Program-made: the position numbers and the translations under genes
The notes under the pieces: model-generated
Told to the model about the DNA's origin: nothing
The model's database searches: none
What the model saw: the letters and a program-made list of their open reading frames with translations, nothing else
Assembly: GCA_964432925.1 (NCBI GenBank)
Contig: CAYSPM010000002.1
Span: 1-51,694, forward strand
Source of the DNA: CAYNTC01 sp964432925
Lineage (GTDB): Bacteria > Planctomycetota > Phycisphaerae > Sedimentisphaerales > Anaerobacaceae
Direction of reading: 5' to 3'
DNA length: 51,694 nucleotides
In this document: one piece after another, positions 25,305 to 34,352 of the stretch
How the letters are laid out: each line of letters starts with the position of its first letter
How positions within the stretch are numbered: the stretch's first letter is position 1

Positions 25305-25784
25305 TCAGTCGGGGATGATAAGTTTTGTTCCCGGCTTGAGTTTATTCGCATCACTTATTTGAGAGCGGTTGGCATGAAGAATCTTTCGCCATTTGTTTGC
25401 AGAGCCGTAGTACTTCTGCGAAATAGCCGAGAGTGTGTCGCCCTGACGCACAATGTGAAATCGTTGAGTTTTTATTTTCTCAGTTTGTTCGTATATTGTC
25501 ATATCCTGTACCGTTGGTTGAGTTTCGATTTTCGGCAACTGGCCATCTTTGCCGGACTCTGTGTTCGGCAAGTGCACCGAGTAGCCGGATTGTGATGCCA
25601 CCGCATTGCCCGATAGATTATTCAGAGACTTGGGTGGGTACCTTGCGGGCAAAGGACTGGAACCAAGCTGCGACCGTAACAATCTTGCCTGTGGTGTCAG
25701 GCTCGGACGGGTAGCCAGCCATAGTGTAGCCATTATCACGAGTATCAGGCCCACAAGCAATCCTATTTTGAAGTCTTTTTGCAT
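25305..25784 (-). CDS. LysM-domain membrane-anchored protein
   Basis: The 159-residue protein has an N-terminal hydrophobic helix (about 7-26, IGLLVGLILVIMATLWLA), a Ser/Pro/Asn linker and a C-terminal LysM domain (about 109-158: FHIVRQGDTLSAISQKYYG and ANKLKPGTKLIIPD). LysM binds peptidoglycan glycan strands, so the protein probably links inner membrane and cell wall. It lies 80 bases downstream of secDF on the same strand and may be co-transcribed. Confidence 0.88.
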   Translation of the reverse strand: MQKDFKIGLLVGLILVIMATLWLATRPSLTPQARLLRSQLGSSPLPARYPPKSLNNLSGNAVASQSGYSVHLPNTESGKDGQLPKIETQPTVQDMTIYEQTEKIKTQRFHIVRQGDTLSAISQKYYGSANKWRKILHANRSQISDANKLKPGTKLIIPD

Positions 25785-25865
25785 CTAAATTTAATATGAA
25801 TCATGCATCCCTACATGGAATCGAACGGCCTTATCGGATGCTATGCGCTGTGTGTTCGCCGTTAT

Positions 25866-28800
25866 CTACTTGCTCTTTCCCTTTTTAGCTTTCGTGCCAA
25901 GCAGCAATACAGGTGCGGCTATGGCAATTGAAGAGTAAGTACCTATTATGACACCAAGACCAATCGCGAAGGTAAGGCCCCTTAGACCCGGGCCACCAAA
26001 GATGTACATTACCAGCACAACTATAAATGTTGTGAATGACGTTAGAATAGTCCTGGAGATAGTTTGGTTAATACTGTCGGTAATTGTCTTTGGGATTAGC
26101 TGGGCTTTTCGGCGATTCTCTCGGATACGGTCAAAGACGACGATGGTGTCGTTCAAGGAGTAGCCGATAAGCGTCAGGAATGCAGCTATCATAGCAAGGT
26201 TTATTTTGAAATCTCCGATTAAAAGTTTTTGGCCTATCGGTGTTGCTGCGATATACGTACAAGCTGTAACAGCGCCAACAGTGATGCATACGTCGTGTAC
26301 CAGGGCTATGATTGCAGCAAAGCCGTAGCGAACATTGCCGAATCTTATCCAGACATAGCCGACAATGGCGGACAGCGACAGAATGATGGCGATCAAAGCT
26401 CGCGTCTTCTGTTCTGATCCAACTGAGGGGTCTATCTGCGTCACCCGCGGCAGCGATGTTTCGAGTTCGGCCGCAGTGATGACTCTTGCAGTCTCGTTTT
26501 CAACAAAGCTTGTCCACTCGTCCTCGGGCAGTTCACGCAATCCTGCTTCTGGTGCTACGCTTACATAAGTAAAAGATTTAACAGGCTGGTTGGGTTCGGT
26601 TATTGCCGGGTTGGAACTATATATTCTGTAAGCATACCAATTCAGCTCTCGCATATCAGGTTTGAACCGCAGGTCCTTCATTCTGCGGTTGAGCTCGTTT
26701 AGCGTGGCAGCCTTTTCGATTGTGCACTCGATCTTGACGCCTCCTATAAAGTCAGCGAGCTCCGGATGCGAATCAACAAGCTCTTCCGTTATTTCCCCTT
26801 TGGAGACGACTTGAGGACCGAGATTTTGCTGGATCTCCAGCTCGTCTGTAAAGGCCTTTTTTATGGCACTATTCACAACTTCGTCAATATGAGGTTCCGA
26901 TATCTCGGCCTGCGGAAAAGCCATACTCAGAATATTCTCAATAAGCGTAGGATTCATTCGGCTGGTCTCTATGACGAAGGTATTGCTGCCTTGGCTCTGC
27001 CTGGTTACGCGTAAGTCACTAAGCTTATCGCGCAACTTCGATTGGGTCTGCTCGATCGCTGACGTTACAGTTTCAATAGTATGCTGCGCAGCCTGCCCAG
27101 ATGCAGAGAAAGTAACCTTGGCGGTGGTCTTGTTTGTTGCTGTTGTAGTTATTTCATATTGCCTGCCGGATTCACCTATGCTGTAAATATTGGCTGCCGC
27201 AAGGGCTGGATTAGCAAGCTCAGTAGCGACTTTGCGAATCCTGTCTTCTACATCCTGCCTGGAAAGAGATACAGTGTCTTTGAAATTTATCTGAACGGAC
27301 GTCCCACCTGTGAACTCGATGTCATATTTATTGTTTTTAGTATCATCTCGCGTAAAGAACACAAACAATCCGGCTATAATTAACAGAACCGATATGGAAA
27401 AAAAGATGGGTCTATAACCCATCCAGTTTACTTTTGGCTCATGTATCAGACGAAGCATAAGTAGGTGATCTTTGATAATTCTCCTGGACACAAGGAAGTC
27501 TAAAATGACTCGTGTCACGAAAAGGGCGGTGAACATACTCGATACAATACCGAGCATAAGAACTATAGCAAATCCTTTAATTTCTTCCGAAGCGACCCAG
27601 TATAAAATCGCTGCGGTGATGAACGTGGTGAGATTGGCGTCAAAAATAGCTCTGAAAGCCCTTTGGTAGCCATTCTTGATGGCGATTGTCAGGCCTGAGC
27701 CTTTCTGCTGTTCCTCACGAATCCTCTCGAATATCAGGACGTTGGCATCAACACTCATGCCGATTGTAAGTATTATGCCGGCAATTCCGGGCAACGTGAA
27801 CGTTGCTCTGACCCCTGCCATTACTGCCAGGACAAACAAGATATTCAGAATTAAGGCCACATCGGCGATTGTACCTGCGACCATATAGTAGATGAGCATG
27901 CAAAGTATCACGACAACAAGGCCAATGACACCGGCCTTTATGCCCTGGTCGCGGTTGTCGGCGCCGATGGATGGGCCTATCGTTTTGATGGAGATGGGCT
28001 GTTCAATCAGCCTGGCGGGCAGAGAGCCAGCGTTTAGCTTGTTGACCATATCGGTAACCATAGTCTGAGTGAAGCTGCCGGTTATTACACCGCTTTTTCC
28101 TATGCCACCTCTTGCCTCAATATTAGGAGCCGATATCGCTATGCCATCGAGCAAAATACAAAGGGGTCTGTTAGGATTTCTTTTAGTGACGTTGAAGAAT
28201 AGCTTTCCGCCTCTCTCGTCGAGCAAGAAGGCAATCGCTCTACGGCCCATACGGTCGGTTGTCGGCTCAGCCTTTTCCAGCTTCCACTCTCTTTTTGTCG
28301 GCCCCTGTAGTATTGCCTCGTTGGGTCTGTTACTGGCCAGAACATAGTATTTATCACCGAATGGAGCGACTATTGAATCAGGGGCTCTCCAGTCCTGAAT
28401 ATTCTCTATTTCGCACCAGACATACTTGTTGTCTGATGCGTATTTGGGTCCTTTTTCTGCGAGGGATTGAACATATATATTTATTTCATCCGGGGTCAAT
28501 TCGGCTCGGTCTCGTGTCGGCAGTATTCTAAACTCAAGTATACCGGCGCCTTTGAGCATTCTTTGCAGGTCGCTGGGGTCGTCGAGGCGACCTCTATAAG
28601 GACGATACTCATCAAAAGCAGCAACTACATTGTCGATCTCTTTTGCACGATCTGGAAACTTGGCTTTTAACTCTTGAATTCGCAGTGCTCTTTCGGCAGA
28701 CTTTGGGGACATCTCCAACACGAAGTTGATCTGGTCCTCAGTCAGGTTCAAACTGTCAAGCTTCCTTCTGGCCTGCTCGTACTGGACGTTCTTCCCAGAA

Positions 28801-29540
28801 TCTTCCTTAGTCAACTGGCCAACAATGTCAGACCACTCGGCGTATGTTTTGACATAGTCGGTCAAGAGGCCGAGATTATCCTCAGAGCCAAGAAAAGCTT
28901 TAAGCGAATCTTGAAGTTGCTCGTCATTTAGTTTTGACCATTCGGTCCTGTTGCGTTCTATTAGTTCGAGGTCAAGGCCTGCCAAAGACAGTTTACTCTC
29001 TACGCTCTTGAGCTGATCCCATAGTTCATCTCGCCTATTCTGCAATTGTTCACGCTCGTCGTAGGCTCGTGCAAGCTCCTCAAGAATTGCCAGCCTATTG
29101 GGATCGCCCTGTGCAAATCGGTTGAATTCCTTGGTTCGCTCCTCCAGCGGCTTCTGAAGCGAGCGCATAATAGTAGCGCGGTTTACATTCTTGGCCAAAA
29201 AATCGCTAAATGCTGCTTCAAACTTTTCGCGTTGTTGGCGACTTTCGGCACTTGTCAAGGGCATTTGTATTTCGAATCGGGTGTTACCCTGAGGTCGCCA
29301 GATGAGATTTTGTATGTTGGCCGGGTCGATTCGCCTTCGCAGAACGGTAATCATTTTCTGCGCCAAATCTCTTTGCTGTTCCTCACTCAGGCCTTGAGTG
29401 TCAATCTCATATACAAGACTCGTACCACCTGCCAGGTCGATGCCGGGCTTTAGCGTCTTACCTGGCGGATACAGGGTCAAGGCCGCCACGGCCACCAGAA
29501 CAACGATCAATATGCTCTTAGGCAACAGATTCTTATCCAT
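25866..29540 (-). CDS. secDF: Fused SecD-SecF protein-export subunit
   Basis: The 1224-residue protein combines SecD (about 1-700) and SecF (about 720-1224). SecD starts with a membrane helix and GIDLAGGTSLVYEID. A long charged alpha-helical insertion of roughly 200 residues (about 105-320) precedes GILEFRILPTRD, then the P1 head with SGVITGSFTQTMV and membrane helices with TIGMSVDANVLIFERIREE. SecF has DIEFTGGTSVQINF and LTLIGYSLNDTIVVFDRIREN. The fused gene drives proton-motive-force-assisted release of exported proteins on the periplasmic side. The ribosome site AAGGAG lies five bases before ATG. yajC and tgt lie upstream, the conserved order. A broken second SecD copy is present in the spacer before this gene. 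Confidence 0.96.
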   Translation of the reverse strand: MDKNLLPKSILIVVLVAVAALTLYPPGKTLKPGIDLAGGTSLVYEIDTQGLSEEQQRDLAQKMITVLRRRIDPANIQNLIWRPQGNTRFEIQMPLTSAESRQQREKFEAAFSDFLAKNVNRATIMRSLQKPLEERTKEFNRFAQGDPNRLAILEELARAYDEREQLQNRRDELWDQLKSVESKLSLAGLDLELIERNRTEWSKLNDEQLQDSLKAFLGSEDNLGLLTDYVKTYAEWSDIVGQLTKEDSGKNVQYEQARRKLDSLNLTEDQINFVLEMSPKSAERALRIQELKAKFPDRAKEIDNVVAAFDEYRPYRGRLDDPSDLQRMLKGAGILEFRILPTRDRAELTPDEINIYVQSLAEKGPKYASDNKYVWCEIENIQDWRAPDSIVAPFGDKYYVLASNRPNEAILQGPTKREWKLEKAEPTTDRMGRRAIAFLLDERGGKLFFNVTKRNPNRPLCILLDGIAISAPNIEARGGIGKSGVITGSFTQTMVTDMVNKLNAGSLPARLIEQPISIKTIGPSIGADNRDQGIKAGVIGLVVVILCMLIYYMVAGTIADVALILNILFVLAVMAGVRATFTLPGIAGIILTIGMSVDANVLIFERIREEQQKGSGLTIAIKNGYQRAFRAIFDANLTTFITAAILYWVASEEIKGFAIVLMLGIVSSMFTALFVTRVILDFLVSRRIIKDHLLMLRLIHEPKVNWMGYRPIFFSISVLLIIAGLFVFFTRDDTKNNKYDIEFTGGTSVQINFKDTVSLSRQDVEDRIRKVATELANPALAAANIYSIGESGRQYEITTTATNKTTAKVTFSASGQAAQHTIETVTSAIEQTQSKLRDKLSDLRVTRQSQGSNTFVIETSRMNPTLIENILSMAFPQAEISEPHIDEVVNSAIKKAFTDELEIQQNLGPQVVSKGEITEELVDSHPELADFIGGVKIECTIEKAATLNELNRRMKDLRFKPDMRELNWYAYRIYSSNPAITEPNQPVKSFTYVSVAPEAGLRELPEDEWTSFVENETARVITAAELETSLPRVTQIDPSVGSEQKTRALIAIILSLSAIVGYVWIRFGNVRYGFAAIIALVHDVCITVGAVTACTYIAATPIGQKLLIGDFKINLAMIAAFLTLIGYSLNDTIVVFDRIRENRRKAQLIPKTITDSINQTISRTILTSFTTFIVVLVMYIFGGPGLRGLTFAIGLGVIIGTYSSIAIAAPVLLLGTKAKKGKSK

Positions 29541-29677
29541 AGTTCTCCTTATCTGTTATCTGTAACGTGCAACATAGTGGCCAAGGCTTGGCTGTGCTAC
29601 TGCTACTGACAGTCGATCTTTCAATAAGCTCATTTGGACACATCGATTTTTGTCACATTTCTCTGGCTGGGAGGTTC

Positions 29678-29794
29678 ACCTATTATACGCACAGAAACGG
29701 GCTCTTCTATAATACGGGCAGGCAAACAGCCAGCATTAAGCCTATTGACTATTTAGGTAACTTCGGTTTCGGTGAAGTTGCCGGTTATCATGCC
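29678..29794 (-). pseudogene. Remnant of a second SecD core with in-frame stop
   Basis: On the minus strand the 39 codons read GMITGNFTETEVT, a TAA stop, then IVNRLNAGCLPARIIEEPVS and VRIIG. The intact SecD has GVITGSFTQTMVTDMVNKLN, AGSLPARLIEQPISIKTIG, giving 25 identities of 39 aligned positions. The stop falls where SecD has Asp. The fragment lies between the yajC stop at 29806 and the secDF start at 29540, and nothing else in the spacer resembles SecD. It is a decayed partial paralogue. Confidence 0.8.
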
Positions 29795-29805
29795 CTGATC
29801 AGCCG

Positions 29806-30225
29806 TTACTTCTTTTCCTTAGATAGATTCTTTCCTATCGCTGAGGTGATAATCTTAATCTTTGTGTTGTTTGACTCATCAATCTTCAAGGTGACCTCGT
29901 CATCCCTGAAGTCAACGACAGTTCCTATTATCCCGCCGATTGTTCGGACACGGTCATTCTTTTCGAGCGACTGAACCATCTGTTTGTGCTCTTGCTGTTT
30001 TTTACGAGGTCCTCTGAAGAGCAATAGGTACATAACTACGAAAATTAAAACGAATGGTAGCATTTGCAGCCAGGGTGACCTCGATGTGGCAGTGCGCTGT
30101 GCAGGTGCATTGGCATCAGATGGTACCGTCGTCATCGCCTCGCCTTCAGAGTCCAAGTGCTTTGGAGCAATGCGCGAGGGCGCCTGATTGGCGTCCGTTT
30201 GAGCTAATATCCAAACGTAATCCAT
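29806..30225 (-). CDS. yajC: Preprotein translocase accessory subunit YajC
   Basis: The 139-residue protein has the YajC core: a membrane helix PWLQMLPFVLIFVVMYLLLF (about 52-71), the basic RGPRKKQQEHKQMVQSL and NDRVRTIGGIIGTVVDFRDD. It carries an unusual N-terminal extension of about 50 residues that includes Ala/Pro/Thr-rich sequence; most YajC proteins are about 110 residues. It works with SecDF in the inner membrane. AAAGGA about eight bases before the ATG is a good ribosome site, and a promoter candidate lies just upstream, so yajC-secDF may be transcribed separately from tgt. Confidence 0.93.
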   Translation of the reverse strand: MDYVWILAQTDANQAPSRIAPKHLDSEGEAMTTVPSDANAPAQRTATSRSPWLQMLPFVLIFVVMYLLLFRGPRKKQQEHKQMVQSLEKNDRVRTIGGIIGTVVDFRDDEVTLKIDESNNTKIKIITSAIGKNLSKEKK

Positions 30226-30265
30226 ATCTATTTTCCTTTCACCATTCTTAGTTTATTCGGGATAA

Positions 30266-30292
30266 GGTATAATGGGATAGAGGAATTGTCAA
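30266..30292 (-). promoter_or_regulatory. Candidate promoter of yajC-secDF
   Basis: On the minus strand a perfect TTGACA (30287-30292) is followed after 15 bases by TATACC (30266-30271, four of six). It lies about 40 bases before the yajC ATG, between tgt and yajC. Confidence 0.5.
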
Positions 30293-30343
30293 ATTCCAAT
30301 TGGCAATAATCGGCTGAAAAACAGGGTTTGCGGAGTCCATGCG

Positions 30344-31453
30344 CTAACATGAACAGTACTTTCTTAATTGTTCAGCCGCCCAAGAGGAGAATTCGCTATC
30401 TTTCAGGCTTTGTCTTATCTTTGCCATGAGTCGCTGATAAAACCGGATATTGTGTAGCGATAGCAGGATCGGTCCAAGCATTTCCCCGCAATTAAAGAAG
30501 TGTCTCAAGGCAGCCCGGCTGAAATTCGTACAACAGTAACAATCACAACCGGCCTCGACCGGCTCGGCTGCACTTATATGAGCATTATTTCTTAATCGCA
30601 AAGGGCCGTTCTCGGTGAAGGCGAAAGCGTTTCGGCCATTCCGCGTCGGAAGGACACAATCGAACATATCCACGCCAGCTTTGACGGCGGCAATAATATC
30701 GGCTGGGGTACCAACACCCATAAGATAGCGAGGCAACTGCGGCGGTAAAAACTGTGCTGTCTGGTTAACCGTCTTTATCATATCGTCATGTTCTTCACCA
30801 ACGCTTAATCCACCTATGGCATAACCGTCAAAGCCCAACTTGATGAGTTTTTCGGTGCAGTAAGCGCGAAGCTGATGGTCTGTCCCCCCCTGAACAATTC
30901 CAAAGAGCAACTGGTTCGGATTATTGTGTGTATCTTTGCAAATTCTGGCCCAACGGATGGTTCTTTCGACTGCCGTCTTTAACTCAGTGACGCTTGCAGA
31001 AGCGGGCGCACACTGATCGAAGCACATTATTATGTCGGCACCAAGGCGGTTCTGAATCTCTGTAGCAAGCTTTGCATCCAAATATATCTTTGTGCCATTG
31101 ACGTGGCTTGCAAACTCGACGCCTTTATCATCTACTTTTACCAACGTGCTGAGTGAAAAGACTTGATATCCACCGCTGTCGGTAAGAAGCGGACCATCCC
31201 AGGCCATAAATTTATGAAGTCCACCGAGTTTTTCAACTACGTCTACCCCTGGCCTGAGCATTAGATGATAGGTGTTAGCTAACAGGATGTCAGTGCCGGT
31301 TTCTTTGAGCTGTTGAGGACTGATTCCCTTTACCGCGCCGGCTGTGCCAACAGGCATAAAAACAGGAGTCTCAACCTTTCCGTGGGGCGTCGTCAGGACA
31401 CCTCGTCTTGCGGATGATTTTAGGTCTGTGCTGAGAATCTCGAAATCGCTCAT
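30344..31453 (-). CDS. tgt: tRNA-guanine transglycosylase (queuine tRNA-ribosyltransferase)
   Basis: The 369-residue enzyme has normal length. Motifs: TPVFMPVGTAGAVKG, ANTYHLMLRPG, the substrate loop LLTDSGGYQVFSL, IVQGGTDHQLR, and FDCVLPTRNGRN, which holds the nucleophilic Asp. The zinc site is CDCYCC with the later HN in LLSLHN. It exchanges guanine 34 for preQ1 in tRNA-Asn, -Asp, -His and -Tyr. It is followed by yajC-secDF, the widely conserved gene order. Confidence 0.96.
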   Translation of the reverse strand: MSDFEILSTDLKSSARRGVLTTPHGKVETPVFMPVGTAGAVKGISPQQLKETGTDILLANTYHLMLRPGVDVVEKLGGLHKFMAWDGPLLTDSGGYQVFSLSTLVKVDDKGVEFASHVNGTKIYLDAKLATEIQNRLGADIIMCFDQCAPASASVTELKTAVERTIRWARICKDTHNNPNQLLFGIVQGGTDHQLRAYCTEKLIKLGFDGYAIGGLSVGEEHDDMIKTVNQTAQFLPPQLPRYLMGVGTPADIIAAVKAGVDMFDCVLPTRNGRNAFAFTENGPLRLRNNAHISAAEPVEAGCDCYCCTNFSRAALRHFFNCGEMLGPILLSLHNIRFYQRLMAKIRQSLKDSEFSSWAAEQLRKYCSC

Positions 31454-31485
31454 ATTTGTGTTATGTTTACGAGGCGTTTTTGGTT

Positions 31486-32856
31486 TCAGTAGATATTTAC
31501 AATTTTAGCGCCTGGGTAGTAATAATAGAGAATTCTGGTTGCGGTTTTGCCTTGCCTTGCCATACCTTCCGCTCCGCACTGGCACATTCCCACCCCATGG
31601 CCCCATCCTCTGCCCGCGACAAATGCCCAATTCTGACCCCATTTTATGATTTGACAGATAGTGCTCTTTATTTCACGCCCGGTAGGATCGATTGTAAGAC
31701 GTAAGTCCTCACCTCGCAAAAAATCACTTTTACCGGTAGAGCCAACAAGTCTGACTCTCGTCACTCGGGAAATGCTGCCATAGTCACTTCTTTCAACTGG
31801 GATGATCTTCGTGATTTCGCCAAGCTCCTTTAGCTTCGGGTACCTCTGGTGCAGCCTGGTAGTAACAGTGGTTTTATCGAACTGTGCCATAGGCCAGAAA
31901 AAAAGGCTGAGCTTTGCTACATCTTTGCAATAAGGGCAGGTGACACCTGCAAGTGGGCCATAAGAATCCCCAAACACATTCTGGCTGTTTTCTGTGTGGC
32001 CGCCACATACTGAGCTGTAGTAAGCCGGGAAAATATCCTCCGTGCCGTTAGGATGCCTGCAGGTCAGGACTTGGCCGGAGGTTCTGTTGACGGCGTCCCA
32101 GACCTGTGCCGACTCCGCACTAACGCCTCGATAGACCTGATTGGCCTGCGTCTTCTTAACATCCCATCTGCGCCTGCTGCCTAACCGCTGTTTGTTGTAC
32201 AAACAGTATGTTCTGGCAACGATTGCCTGGGCTTTGAGAGCTTCAGGCTCCCAGTAATCGGGCATTTCAGCGCCGACCACGCCGGCAAGGTATGGCTCAA
32301 GAGGAACGATGTTAATAGCATCAACAGAATTGCCGTCGGAAGTGAGAATCAGTTTTAACTTGCCTCGGTATTCGTTACCATTAAGGCTGAAAATGTGGGG
32401 GTTATCGGGACAAATAATTGCCTCGCTACCCGCAAAAACGCGACCAGCTAAAGTAATCTTGCCGGCAGAAACCTGCACTTTTGAAGGCCCGTCAAGTTTA
32501 TCAAAACGAGCCACCAACGTCTCCATCTGAAGGTCAGAGCCCAACGTACTTACACTGAAAGGACTGCTAATATGAATCGTGCAATCAGTGGCTTTGTCAA
32601 GTAATAAGACCCTTACCCAAAACTGTGACTCGATATCCATTTGCGGCGTGGGTCTGACAAGTTGTCTGGGTTTACAGCCAGCGTAAAATGCCACTAATAA
32701 GAGCAAAAGTAAAGCAGGTGCAATTTCAGAGAAATGGAATTGGCTAATCGAAATCCGAAGTCTGTTTCTGGTTCGCAGAAAATCTTCGTTGGGACCAGCG
32801 ATGGATAGCTGACTAATGATATCTAAAAAAACCATTAAGAGTAATCGGCTTATCAA
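31486..32856 (-). CDS. SpoIID/LytB-domain protein, probable lipoprotein
   Basis: A hydrophobic segment with a lipobox-like end (APALLLLLLVAFYAGC, cysteine near residue 61) suggests export and lipidation. The SpoIID domain (about 180-440) includes VPLEPYLAGVVGAEMPDYWE, EALKAQAIVARTYCLYNK, YSSVCGGHTE and the terminal GRGWGHGVGMCQCGAEGMAR. SpoIID/LytB proteins are lytic transglycosylases or amidase enhancers acting on denuded peptidoglycan. The frame begins at TTG 32856, overlapping the stop of the TPR/alpha-CTD gene by TTGA; an ATG at 32835 is an alternative. Neither has a clear ribosome site, and both leave an unusually long tail before the hydrophobic segment, so the true start is uncertain. 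Confidence 0.85.
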   Translation of the reverse strand: MISRLLLMVFLDIISQLSIAGPNEDFLRTRNRLRISISQFHFSEIAPALLLLLLVAFYAGCKPRQLVRPTPQMDIESQFWVRVLLLDKATDCTIHISSPFSVSTLGSDLQMETLVARFDKLDGPSKVQVSAGKITLAGRVFAGSEAIICPDNPHIFSLNGNEYRGKLKLILTSDGNSVDAINIVPLEPYLAGVVGAEMPDYWEPEALKAQAIVARTYCLYNKQRLGSRRRWDVKKTQANQVYRGVSAESAQVWDAVNRTSGQVLTCRHPNGTEDIFPAYYSSVCGGHTENSQNVFGDSYGPLAGVTCPYCKDVAKLSLFFWPMAQFDKTTVTTRLHQRYPKLKELGEITKIIPVERSDYGSISRVTRVRLVGSTGKSDFLRGEDLRLTIDPTGREIKSTICQIIKWGQNWAFVAGRGWGHGVGMCQCGAEGMARQGKTATRILYYYYPGAKIVNIY

Positions 32857-34163
32857 TCCAAGGTTCGCAGGGACAGTCCGAGATTAGCGAGAGCTTTTTT
32901 AATTTCATTCAAACTCGTTACGCCGAAGTTCTTGCAGCCGAGAAGCTCAGCATCTGTCGTACGAGTCAACTCGCCAATTGTACGAATACTAAGCTTCTGT
33001 AAACATTTGCGAGAACGTATCGACAACTGAAGGTCATCTACTAGTTTGTTCAACAGCCCCTGGTCTTGCGTGGCACCTTGGTCAGATATTTCTGTCGATT
33101 GGAACTGCTTTTCCTCCAGGGCCATCCCAAGGCGTAATCCTTTCGGTTCAAGGACGCCCTTTATTTCAGTCAGAGAAGTCTCTCCGAAGTTTTTATAGGA
33201 CAGAAGTTCGATCTCGGTGATTTTCAGAAGATCACCGAGTGTTTTGAGATTCATTTTCCGCAGACAGTTTCTGCTGCGCACCGATAACTCAAAATCAGAG
33301 ATAGGGGTTTCAAGAATCTGGTTTTTACGGCTCCGCTTCTTTTCTTTCTCCTCGTCGTAAAACATATTTTTTGAGCTATCGATATCTTTTTTGAACAGGA
33401 TCGCTCTTTGATGATTAGGATGTGATTCCAGAACAGTATCAACGCACCGAGATGCTTTTTCAAAATCGCCCTCATCTTCATAAAGCACTGCCAAATTAAG
33501 TAGAGCGCTTACATAAACGGGAGAAGTCGAGGCAATTTGCTTATAGTAGTCGATAGCTGCTTGCTCATCGCCGGACAGATCACAACGATAAGCAAGGTGG
33601 AAAAGATATCTCTGATGGGTCGGCGACAACTCCAAAGCTACCTTATAGTTGTCTATAGCACCTTTATATAAACCTTGAGCCTCCTGAAGACGAGCCAGCT
33701 GATAATGATACTCGGCACTGACCTTTTCGAAGTTTGCACAGCTTTTCAGTTCCTCGGTTGCGGCTTCAAAGTTCGAGGCGCGACGATAAGTAGCGGACTT
33801 TTCCAAAGTCACGGCTAATGGGTCAGCACCATAGTCAAGACTTTTCTGGAGATTTTCTACTGCTTCATCGAACTTGCCCATTCTCCGAAGTGCAATGGCA
33901 AGGTACAATAATTTCTCCTTGCAGTCTTCAGCCTTTTGAAGTTGCTCTACAGCTTGCTCGAATCTCGCCAGAATAGAAAGGCCGATCCCCAGGGCAAGCT
34001 TGGCTTTAGGCGAGGTTCTCGCCATGTTTTCTTCCAACTGTTCGGCAAATTTCAACTGGTCGGCTTCGCTGGAATGGACGAAATTAGAAAGTCTCATAAT
34101 CTCGTCAACAGAAGGCAATTCATCAGCAAACAAGTCGATCTGTAGTTCTGTAGTTGGCTGCAT
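32853..34163 (-). CDS. TPR protein with two tandem RNA polymerase alpha-CTD-like domains
   Basis: The 436-residue soluble protein has TPR repeats in residues about 50-265 (FEQAVEQLQKAEDCKEKLLY, GKFDEAVENLQKSLDYGADP, GLYKGAIDNYKVALELSPTH, GDFEKASRCVDTVLESHPNH). Two alpha-CTD modules follow. The first (about 284-350) has ELSVRSRNCLRKMNLKTLGD and LLSYKNFGETSLTEIK. The second (about 372-436) has QLSIRSRKCLQKLSIRTIGE and LLGCKNFGVTSLNEIK. In the E. coli alpha CTD, Arg265 and Asn268 of VRSANCLK contact the promoter UP element. CTD1 keeps both, while CTD2 has Lys in place of Asn. A regulatory or scaffolding role in transcription is inferred. It is first in an operon with the SpoIID-like gene. Confidence 0.9.
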   Translation of the reverse strand: MQPTTELQIDLFADELPSVDEIMRLSNFVHSSEADQLKFAEQLEENMARTSPKAKLALGIGLSILARFEQAVEQLQKAEDCKEKLLYLAIALRRMGKFDEAVENLQKSLDYGADPLAVTLEKSATYRRASNFEAATEELKSCANFEKVSAEYHYQLARLQEAQGLYKGAIDNYKVALELSPTHQRYLFHLAYRCDLSGDEQAAIDYYKQIASTSPVYVSALLNLAVLYEDEGDFEKASRCVDTVLESHPNHQRAILFKKDIDSSKNMFYDEEKEKKRSRKNQILETPISDFELSVRSRNCLRKMNLKTLGDLLKITEIELLSYKNFGETSLTEIKGVLEPKGLRLGMALEEKQFQSTEISDQGATQDQGLLNKLVDDLQLSIRSRKCLQKLSIRTIGELTRTTDAELLGCKNFGVTSLNEIKKALANLGLSLRTLD

Positions 34164-34229
34164 CAGGACATTCTCCCAAGGTTCCTTTTATTGTCTATCT
34201 GTATCATAAATAGTTTTGTAGGGGAAGAT

Positions 34230-34257
34230 ATTATAAATTGGTATGAAAGATTTGCAA
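34230..34257 (-). promoter_or_regulatory. Candidate promoter of the TPR/alpha-CTD operon
   Basis: On the minus strand TTGCAA (34252-34257) and a perfect TATAAT (34230-34235) are separated by 16 bases, about 65 bases before the ATG at 34163. Confidence 0.6.
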
Positions 34258-34352
34258 ATGATTTTAAACGCTCCAACCGCTGTACGTAAATAAGAACGCC
34301 GTTGATGAGATAACCAACTACAACTTGTGCCTGTGGACATGCTTTAAGGCGG

